Source of the DNA: ChocPot-Mid sp964511865
GTDB lineage: Bacteria > Bacteroidota > Ignavibacteria > Kapaibacteriales > UBA2268
NCBI GenBank assembly: GCA_964511865.1
Contig: CAZEHW010000023.1
Coordinates: forward strand, 1-21,643
DNA: 21,643 bases
Direction of reading: 5' to 3'
Both the position numbers and the translations under genes were made by a program. Below the pieces are notes generated by a model, which did no database searches, was not told where the DNA came from, and worked only from the letters and a program-made list of their open reading frames with translations. Position 1 is the first letter of the stretch; every line of letters starts with the position of its first letter. Below are positions 1 to 6,675 of the stretch, piece by piece.

Positions 1-792
1 GAAGACCCCGTACCTAATGATTACATCGAAGAAAAGTTTGTTGAGGCAATACTTATTGTTGGTGAACCGATTCGGAATATTGCTGTCATGCGTACGCAAC
101 CCTTATCTAAAGCATATAATTATGACAGCAGTTTGGTTAGAGATGCAAATGTAACCATAAGTGATGGAGTCAATAATTTCATACTTGTATTCAAAGACAG
201 TGCGTATTTCAACCCGGACACAAGCTATAAGGTTAAACCTGAAACAACATATGAATTGATGATTGATTGCCCCGATAACAAAATTATTAGCGGCACAACA
301 ACAACTCCAAAAATATTCAGTTGGGTGATTCCACCTAAGAAAACGATGTATTTCCCTAAAGGTCTGGATTCCGTAAATCTTCCAAGTGTTGATTCTTTGA
401 ATTTTGAATGGGAATTAACAACTATATTTTATATGATATCAGTGAAATGTCTGGATACTTTAGAATACGGCAAGTATCTGCAGCCTTCAACAAGTGAACT
501 GAACAGAAGAATTTCGAAAAGGTTTTCTAATGATTTAAGATACCGTGAACTTTCTATTTGGACATTTATCCCAAGCAATAAAACTCCTGTAATGTGGAAC
601 TACTTTAAATGGTATGGCAAACATGAAGTTGCAATATGGAATCCTGATAAAAATTTTCTGAACTGGGGACTTCAATATTTTGTGAATTCAAGTTATGACC
701 CACGATTAAGCAGTATGCAAGGAGGCATAGGGGTTTTTGGTTCTGCTTCTGTGATTCGTGATACTTCATTCTTGGTTAAAAACCAGCCGTAA
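1..792 (+). CDS. DUF4249-like exported protein, 3' part only
   Basis: The frame is open from the first base of the window, so the start codon lies outside it; the Met codon at 88 is internal. The visible 263 residues end at TAA 790-792. The layout resembles the Bacteroidota DUF4249 family: an N-terminal beta-rich segment (VEAILIVGEP, then RDANVTISDG), a TTYELMI segment where a metabolite-free beta sandwich is expected, and a closing GGIGVFGSASV motif, which is typical of the end of these proteins. Members are usually lipoproteins of unknown function, often near TonB-dependent receptors; the signal peptide would lie upstream of this window and cannot be checked. No terminator hairpin is seen after the stop. 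The family call rests on pattern memory and is moderate. Confidence 0.6.
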   Translation, partial: EDPVPNDYIEEKFVEAILIVGEPIRNIAVMRTQPLSKAYNYDSSLVRDANVTISDGVNNFILVFKDSAYFNPDTSYKVKPETTYELMIDCPDNKIISGTTTTPKIFSWVIPPKKTMYFPKGLDSVNLPSVDSLNFEWELTTIFYMISVKCLDTLEYGKYLQPSTSELNRRISKRFSNDLRYRELSIWTFIPSNKTPVMWNYFKWYGKHEVAIWNPDKNFLNWGLQYFVNSSYDPRLSSMQGGIGVFGSASVIRDTSFLVKNQP

Positions 793-801
793 CAAACAGT
801 T

Positions 802-890
802 AAAAAGTTTATAAAGTTCATAAAGTTTTTAAAGTTGGGAGAAAGGAAATTATGAATTATGGAATGGAAGGACGGAAGAACGGAAGGACC
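802..890. repeat. Intergenic simple repeats: four 9-bp units plus a GGAAGGACG tract
   Basis: Positions 802-837 hold four consecutive 9-bp units with a shared core (AAAAAGTTT, ATAAAGTTC, ATAAAGTTT, TTAAAGTTG). About 25 bases later, 865-890 is purine-rich with repeated GGAAGGACG/GGAAGAACG units. The tract lies just after the stop of the DUF4249-like gene and before the isomerase promoter region. It has no coding potential that I trust. It looks like a decayed microsatellite. Confidence 0.6.
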
Positions 891-925
891 GATGGACAAT
901 TTGAATCAATTTTCTTTTTTCAGTT

Positions 926-959
926 TTTGCTTTAAACTTATTACTAACGAATAAATTTG
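926..959 (+). promoter_or_regulatory. Putative Bacteroidota-type promoter for the isomerase gene
   Basis: TTTG at 926-929 and TAAATTTG at 952-959 match the -33 (TTTG) and -7 (TAnnTTTG) elements used by the primary sigma factor of Bacteroidota. They are separated by 22 bases, slightly longer than the usual 19-21. A start site would fall near 966, leaving a leader of about 37 bases before the ATG at 1003. The region is very AT-rich, so a chance match is possible. Confidence 0.35.
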
Positions 960-1002
960 TATTTTTGAAAATAACTATTTTGTTTTATTATGATATTGGT
1001 AA

Positions 1003-2088
1003 ATGATGAATTCTGATTTGACATACGAGAATATTAAGGAAACAGACAGTCAAAATATGTTTGATGTGTTAAAATCTTTTCCTGAGCAGGTGAAAGAAGC
1101 TGTTCTAATAGGTGAGAAATCGGAAGGATTTCCAAATAAACCTCAATCCAAACACTTCGTTGTTCTTGGTATGGGCGGTTCAGCAATTGGTGGTGATTTG
1201 CTTGGTTCTTATCTATCCAATAAGGAAGGAACAAATGATTTGATTTTTAACACAGTTAGAAATTATACACTGCCAGGTTATGTTAATGAGAATACAAATA
1301 TAATCGCAAGTTCGTATTCAGGTGGGACAGAAGAAACAAATTCCGCTTTTGAACAAGCTTTAAAAATTTGTAGAAATATAATCTGTATTTCAAGCGGAGG
1401 ACAATTAACCGATTCGGCACAATTACACAATAAATCTGTTATAATAATTCCATCGGGTTATCAACCAAGATGTGCTTTAGGATATTCCTTTTTCCCAATG
1501 CTTCTCAGTATTGTAAAAACCGATTTAATTGCTGATTCTATAAAAAGCCAGATTAAAAATGAAATTAATGAAACAATAGATATGCTCAGAAAAAGAGCCA
1601 ATGAATATTCTTCAATGGATGATAATAACAAAGCATTACAAATAGCAAAGCAAATTCTTGGAACAATTCCCTTGGTTTATTCTTCAACAGATGGCATGGA
1701 ATCTGTTAATACACGATGGCTCCGTCAAATTCAGGAGAATGCAAAGCACCTTGCCTACGGCGGACTATTGCCGGAGATGAACCACAATGAAATTAATGGT
1801 TTCAGCTATCCAAAAGATATTTCCAAAAATATTTCGGTGATATTCCTGAAAGATAAAAATGTTCACCCAAGAACGCAAAAAAGATTTGATGCACTCCAAA
1901 ACCTGATCGAGTCAGATGTTAAACAGGTTATATCATTAGAAAGTGAAGCAAATTCTCTACTTGCTCGGATGTTCGATATGATATACCTTGGAGACTGGAT
2001 CAGTTATTTTCTTGCTATTTTAAATAATGTTGACCCAACACCAATACCACTGATATCGAAATTGAAAAATTTCCTTTCAGAAAGTTGA
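1003..2088 (+). CDS. Bifunctional phosphoglucose/phosphomannose isomerase (PGI/PMI family)
   Basis: This is a 361-residue cytosolic enzyme of the SIS-domain PGI/PMI family. It is expected to interconvert glucose-6-P and fructose-6-P, and mannose-6-P and fructose-6-P, for glycolysis and sugar-nucleotide supply. The N-terminal SIS half has VVLGMGGSAIGGDLL (about residues 50-64) and the phosphate-binding SSYSGGTEET (about 104-113; the family usually has SGNTEE). The C-terminal half carries the family signature ending in LLPEMNHNEINGF (about 254-266), with the Glu and His that act in ring opening and isomerisation in archaeal homologues. The length matches or slightly exceeds the usual 300-350. 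Two adjacent ATG codons (1003, 1006) could start it; neither has a good Shine-Dalgarno. It stands alone between a + strand neighbour and a convergent gene. It is typical of archaea and of Bacteroidota/Chlorobiota-type bacteria that lack classical Pgi. Confidence 0.9.
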   Translation: MMNSDLTYENIKETDSQNMFDVLKSFPEQVKEAVLIGEKSEGFPNKPQSKHFVVLGMGGSAIGGDLLGSYLSNKEGTNDLIFNTVRNYTLPGYVNENTNIIASSYSGGTEETNSAFEQALKICRNIICISSGGQLTDSAQLHNKSVIIIPSGYQPRCALGYSFFPMLLSIVKTDLIADSIKSQIKNEINETIDMLRKRANEYSSMDDNNKALQIAKQILGTIPLVYSSTDGMESVNTRWLRQIQENAKHLAYGGLLPEMNHNEINGFSYPKDISKNISVIFLKDKNVHPRTQKRFDALQNLIESDVKQVISLESEANSLLARMFDMIYLGDWISYFLAILNNVDPTPIPLISKLKNFLSES

Positions 2089-2116
2089 ATTTAATAAATT
2101 TCAACTTACAGGAAAT
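2070..2116 (+). terminator. Weak hairpin spanning the isomerase stop codon
   Basis: AAGTTGAA (2082-2089) and TTCAACTT (2100-2107) form an 8-bp stem, flanked by ATTTCCT (2070-2076) and AGGAAAT (2110-2116), which can extend it with an internal bulge. It sits between convergent genes and covers the isomerase stop at 2086-2088. There is no U-tract, so intrinsic termination would be weak. It could instead protect the mRNA 3' end. Confidence 0.3.
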
Positions 2117-2158
2117 CAGTATTACAATAAGGTAAGGCAAATAAATTGAACTGAGAAT

Positions 2159-2821
2159 TTATCTAATCCTTAAACCTGAAAGTTTTACTGCACCTCTGTG
2201 ATACCCATCAGGAAAGAGTTCTTCCAATTCATCAAGTACTAAATCCATTTCTTCGATAAGCTGATAAATTGTAGGAATCTGATTTGTTTTCTCGTATTTG
2301 TCCCTAAGATAATAAATTATTTCCCAATGCCTGTCTGTTAACAAATGCGGCATTTTCATTTCAACTGCTTTGTTAACAGCGAAAGATTCATCCCATTCAG
2401 TAGGGTCAACAAGAAAGCCAAAACTATCCACCAAATAGTTTTTATTTGGATCATATGGTCTATTGCTTTTAATTACTTTATCCATATAATGATGATTGAT
2501 AAATCCATCGATATATGTAACTCCTGCTATTTTACATGCACCCCTTTGATAACCAAGAGGAAATAATGATTTTAATTTATTTAAAGTCAAATTTTTATGT
2601 TTACAGATTTCAAATATTGTTGGACATGATTTTGATTTTAAATATCTTTCTCTGATATAATTAATCAAATCCCAATGCTCATCAGTTAAAATCAAATTTT
2701 GAGTATGGGCTGTTCCTGAAGCAAAATCTCCACTCCACAACAACGGGTCTGATAAATAGCCTAATTTATCAACCGAAAATTCAATGTTATTAAAAGATAA
2801 TACACTCATTTTTTCCCTCAT
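2159..2821 (-). CDS. Tandem double-domain DsrC/TusE-family protein with lost redox cysteines
   Basis: The 220 residues contain two consecutive DsrC/TusE domains. Domain 1 (about 19-108) runs GYLSDPLLW, LTDEHWDLINYIRERY (45-60), LFPLGYQRGACKIAG (86-100). Domain 2 (about 134-220) runs GFLVDPTEW, LTDRHWEIIYYLRDKY (161-176), LFPDGYHRGAVKLSG (202-216). Family members carry protein-bound sulfur on a mobile C-terminal arm in dissimilatory sulfur metabolism (DsrC) or tRNA thiolation (TusE). Cys96 is the inner CysB (ACKIAG). Eleven residues on, where CysA sits in a Gly-Cys-Val tail, domain 1 has Gly106-Phe107-Ile108. Domain 2 has Val212 for CysB and ends at residue 220, before a CysA could occur. Cys66 and Cys73 are non-family cysteines. 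Met5 (2809) is an alternative start, preceded by AGGGA. No dsrAB or tus genes are in the window. A regulatory or structural role is inference. Confidence 0.82.
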   Translation of the reverse strand: MREKMSVLSFNNIEFSVDKLGYLSDPLLWSGDFASGTAHTQNLILTDEHWDLINYIRERYLKSKSCPTIFEICKHKNLTLNKLKSLFPLGYQRGACKIAGVTYIDGFINHHYMDKVIKSNRPYDPNKNYLVDSFGFLVDPTEWDESFAVNKAVEMKMPHLLTDRHWEIIYYLRDKYEKTNQIPTIYQLIEEMDLVLDELEELFPDGYHRGAVKLSGLRIR

Positions 2822-2883
2822 TTAAATATCAATTTTATTAATTTTATTTTTATCTAAGTAAATAATTTGAGCAACAATTTTTT

Positions 2884-2891
2884 CAAATTTA
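2884..2891 (-). promoter_or_regulatory. Possible -7 element (TAAATTTG) of the DsrC-like gene
   Basis: Read on the minus strand, 2891-2884 is TAAATTTG, the same octamer as upstream of the isomerase gene and an exact TAnnTTTG match. It would place transcription start about 55-60 bases before the ATG at 2821. No convincing TTTG lies at the expected -33 distance, so support is weak. If real, the gene is not dependent on read-through from the interrupted gene upstream. Confidence 0.25.
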
Positions 2892-2960
2892 CAACCTTTT
2901 TTAGAGTTTTGATAATATTTTTATGAAATAAAAATGTCATTTTGCCTTAAGGAATATTTT

Positions 2961-5186
2961 TTACCATTTCTTTTTCATTGAAATCAACAAATATGCAAAC
3001 AAATAGCAAATCGCCCCAACAATAAGTGATATGGTATATCCAAATGACAATGCAATTAATATTATTAAGGTTGAACCTAAAACTGAAGCGGCACCATTAA
3101 CAGCAAAGCCCCAATCAATTAGACTGCCAACTTTCAATCCTGCTTTTGGGAATGGCATTCCCATCAAAAATCCGAGAGGAGCAATAAAAATTAATGTAAC
3201 AATCAATCTTGCAAATATTTCCAAATTGCCTAATGAGTATGTTATGGGGGTTAAAATAAATATATCAAGCAATACCCATACAACAATTCCTAAAAATATT
3301 ACATTTATATTAAATTTTTCAGAAAATCTACTTCCAATTCCGGAAAAGATTAATAATGTAAATAAAATTGCAGATAAGCTATAAACTGATGGTCCAATAA
3401 ACAAAGTAAATTTTTGCATTAAAATTACTTCTAAGGACATAAATCCCATCCCGATAGCGAAGAAATAAAGCCAAGGAACCAGTTTTAGTTTATCTTTACT
3501 GAGCTTATAAGGAATGATATTGAGGGGTATTATCAATATCAATACTATTGCTAAAATGACTACAATATTAAGTTTTGAAACAGGAAATCCCATAAATTCA
3601 AAATGTTGTAATTTCTCCGTTTTAGATAAATTTAAATTTTTCCACATACCCATTTGAGCAATAAAAGGTTTGTCATCAGTGCATGGAGAAATATCTACCT
3701 TAACATCTTTTTGTAAAACTTTCCATCCTTGAAGAACAATTTGATTTGATAAATTTGAATAAATTGAATCATGAGCAGGATATAATGGATAAATATAATT
3801 ATCCCTGAAATTAAGTGTTATTCCAAAAGCTCTTCGTATAGTTCCCTCATCCAAAGGCTTCTTAGATAGAAGAAGGACATTTCTTTTCAAATATGGAAGA
3901 TTGTAGACAGCAAAATATTCATTCGGATTACTGATTCCCATATCTTTTAAAGCATTTATAACAGAACTTATCATTCGAGGAATGTAAAAATGATGTTCAA
4001 TAACCAAAAAACCATTCTCACTCATTGCATTCCAATAATCAGTAACTGCCTCTGTCGTAAATAGGTAATTTTCAGCGAGTGCAAATGCTCCGGAAGCAAG
4101 TGCCGCAAAAGAGTTTGAGCTTAATGCAAAAATAATATCAAATTTATTTTTAAATCTTTTAACGTATGTTCTGGCATCCTCTGTTATTACCTTAACTCTT
4201 GGGTCTTTGTAGATTAACCCTGAGAATTCAGATAAATCACCCTCTTCAAGCAAATAATTAATATATGGATTAACTTCAACAGCATGAATTTCACCGGCTC
4301 CTTCCTGAAGAGCATGCAAAACATCCACCCCACCGCCGGCTCCGAGCGAAAGGAACCTGCATGAATCAAAACGATGTATAAGATTTGCAACATTCACATC
4401 AAATTTGAATTTTGTACTGTTAAAATCACCTTCAAATTTGTAAACAGAAGTTTGTGCGGCATTGTCAATTCTTATACCACGTGTATAATCATTGTATTAA
4501 ACAATTCTGATTTTTGAATAATCATACAAGTGAGTTGCTAGTATTTTTCCCCTGTCTTTTCTTTCTAATTCAAGTAGCTTATCAGAAAATAAAGATGTGA
4601 CCAGTGATATAATAATTAGTAAAACAGAAATTGCCTTACCTGATTTTTCTGAATTTGAGAAAACAACAATAAAAATTGGTATTGCAATAAGAGTTGCCGC
4701 CTTTGGAGTACCTATGATATTCATTAAAAACATAACCATTATAACACCCAATCCAGCACCAACAAGGTCAGCCATGTAAATGTTTGGTAGAGCTTTACTG
4801 TTCGTTTTTAATATATAAGTTAGTGCAATTCCACCACAAAAAAAAGATGAGGCAAGAACAATTACCGCAAGTACAAATTTCAGTGTCATGAAAAAATCAA
4901 GATATAACCTTGAAAAGTCCAAATTAATTTGAAATATTAGTATAGGACCAAAAACAATAAATAGGCCGGAAAGAATTAAAGATATTCTAAATGACTTTTC
5001 ATTGTTTAATTTTTTAAATAATCTTAATGCAAGCCCACCTAAACCTAAACCTAAAATTGAAACAGATAAAATTATGAAAGCAAAAGTGTAATAAAATTCA
5101 GCGGAAAATATTCTTGTCCAAACAAGCTCTAAAGCAATTAATGAAAATGATATTAATGCTATATTTATATATTTGGAAGATTTCAT
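2961..5186 (-). pseudogene. Membrane spermidine-synthase-like protein interrupted by one in-frame TAA
   Basis: Two same-frame pieces, 5186-4497 (229 codons) and 4496-2961 (511 codons), align end to end with the intact 754-residue paralogue at 6676-8940. The only break is TAA at 4499-4497 (codon 230). Across it the product reads KIRIV-stop-YNDYTRG, against KIKIYEYNQFYRG in the paralogue, so the stop stands at the Glu229 position; one G-to-T change from GAA would make it. No other stop or frameshift occurs. The N-terminal piece has about seven membrane segments (ALELVWTRIFSAEF conserved). The second has the SAM-type loop LGAGGGVDV, EDARTYV, STDDKPF-like CTDDKPF, and about six to seven further membrane segments ending near GMPFPKAGL. 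The start is one base after the TPR gene stop (TAA-A-ATG), implying co-transcription. It may be a pseudogene, a sequencing error, a split gene (Met at 4397 could restart but has no Shine-Dalgarno), or read-through. Confidence 0.8.
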
Positions 5187-5187
5187 T

Positions 5188-6417
5188 TTATTTGCAATAT
5201 TGATTTATTAATTGTAATGCCGGTTGATAACCAAGAGCTAATGCTTTTTTAAAATCCGCACAAGCTTCTTTTTTTCTACCTAATTGATGATAAGCCATTC
5301 CCCTGCTGACATATACATCAGGAAAATCGGGTTTTAACTTTAAAGCTTTATTATAATCCGGTAAAGCTTCTTTATATTTCTTCTTGTAATAATTTAATCC
5401 TGCTCTATTAATATATGCTTCTAAAAAATCAGGTTTTAATTTTGTTGCTGATGTAAAATCAATTATTGCTTTGTCATAATCTTCTAATTTAATATAGATA
5501 GTACCCCTATTGTAAATTGCATCAGTATAATCCTTTTTTAGTTCGATTGCTTTATTATAATCATTCAGTGCAGATTTAACATCACCGAGAGCGTCATTCA
5601 CTACACCACGATTATAAAAACCTTCTGCATATTTTGGGTTAATACTAATTGCTTTATCAATATCTCTTTTTGATTCAGTATATTGCTTTAAATCACCTTT
5701 TAGCTTTCCTCTATAGTTGTATGCTTCATGGTCTTTTGGATTCATCTCGATTATTACATCAAAATCATCAATAGCTTTCTGGGTTTCACCGGATTTGTGC
5801 AGTAATACTCCTCTTTTATAATATGCCTGAATATATGCCGGATTGATATTAATTGCGGAATCCAGGTCTGAAATAGCTTCAGGATTTCGACCTAATATTT
5901 CATTAACCGAAGCCCTGTTTAAATAAGCTATATCAAATTTATTATTTAGCTTAAGTGCTTTTGTAAAATCTTCCAGAGCTTTTTTGTTTTCCCCAAGACG
6001 CTGGTAAATTCTACCTCTGTTGAAGTATGTTTCAGATGAATTCTTGTTTAAATGAATTACTTTATTAAAATCATTTAAAGCTCCGATGGAATCGCCAAGA
6101 ACATCTTTTGCCATTCCCCGGTTGTTATATGCTTCTGCAAACCCGGGTTTAATTTTTATAGCTTTATCAAAATCCTGAATCGCTTCTTTGTACCTTCCTA
6201 AGTCATTTTTTAGGACACCTCTGTCATTAATTAAATCAGCATCATCAGGAGTTTTTGATATAATGACATCCAAATCCTTAATGAGCTTGTCTTTGTCAAT
6301 AACTGTAGATTTTTGTTTTTCAGGTTTTTTTATTTCCTGCTCTTCCGGTTTTTCCTGTGTACAGGATAGGGAAAATAGAATCATTAAACAAATTATGCTA
6401 TTATTCAATATCTTCAT
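5188..6417 (-). CDS. TPR-repeat lipoprotein (ten tandem TPRs)
   Basis: The 409-residue protein begins with a short charged segment, a hydrophobic stretch and FSLSC, so Cys19 is a likely lipidation site (the box is not canonical at -3). A Lys/Glu-rich linker (20-40) follows. Ten back-to-back 34-residue tetratricopeptide repeats then fill about 59-400, each with the pattern Y-x-x-R-G...L-G...A-x-x-D-F-x-K-A-I-x-I-x-P. TPR arrays are protein-binding solenoids, here predicted to sit in the periplasm or on a membrane surface. AAGGA lies five bases before the ATG (6427-6423 on the minus strand). Its stop is one base from the start of the interrupted spermidine-synthase-like gene, so the two are probably one transcript and perhaps one complex. 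The partner is unknown. Confidence 0.85.
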   Translation of the reverse strand: MKILNNSIICLMILFSLSCTQEKPEEQEIKKPEKQKSTVIDKDKLIKDLDVIISKTPDDADLINDRGVLKNDLGRYKEAIQDFDKAIKIKPGFAEAYNNRGMAKDVLGDSIGALNDFNKVIHLNKNSSETYFNRGRIYQRLGENKKALEDFTKALKLNNKFDIAYLNRASVNEILGRNPEAISDLDSAININPAYIQAYYKRGVLLHKSGETQKAIDDFDVIIEMNPKDHEAYNYRGKLKGDLKQYTESKRDIDKAISINPKYAEGFYNRGVVNDALGDVKSALNDYNKAIELKKDYTDAIYNRGTIYIKLEDYDKAIIDFTSATKLKPDFLEAYINRAGLNYYKKKYKEALPDYNKALKLKPDFPDVYVSRGMAYHQLGRKKEACADFKKALALGYQPALQLINQYCK

Positions 6418-6675
6418 TTCAATCCTTATAAGAATTTTTACTTAAATTATTCAATAGTAATTATTATAAAAATTAAATTAACTATAATTATCAGGACTTG
6501 CAAATTTTGTAATTTGAAATCAAAATTATTGAAATATTAGCTTCGAACTAATTAGTACTAAGCAAAACATTAAATATTAAATATTTATTTAATCCGGAAC
6601 TATTTTTTTAATAATATTTTTTTACCTTAAGTAAAATTTAATTAATTTGATATTTTTTTATATTAAAAATAAATT
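6418..6675. promoter_or_regulatory. Divergent AT-rich control region with overlapping palindromes
   Basis: This 258-base gap separates the TPR gene (-) from the intact membrane spermidine-synthase-like gene (+), so it must hold both promoters. Visible structures are AATTTTG (6503-6509) with CAAAATT (6521-6527) around an 11-base centre, CTAATTAG (6548-6555) overlapping TTAGTACTAA (6552-6561), both perfect palindromes, and ATTAAAT (6569-6575) facing ATTTAAT (6587-6593). The TTAGTACTAA site is a plausible operator for a dimeric regulator. No unambiguous -33/-7 pair stands out and no gene is seen. Confidence 0.4.

Noticed and set aside
4398..4499. Frameshift or insertion as the cause of the split membrane gene
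   Set aside because: The frame before and after the stop is the same and the homology runs through it; only one codon differs, so a nonsense change explains it.
4497..4499. Alternative genetic code or selenocysteine at the internal stop
   Set aside because: The codon is TAA, which is used as an ordinary terminator by genes on both sides; selenocysteine uses TGA.
5188..6417. CRISPR-like or DNA-level tandem repeat
   Set aside because: The ~102-base periodicity is that of 34-residue TPR units with diverged DNA sequence, inside one open frame with a lipoprotein signal.
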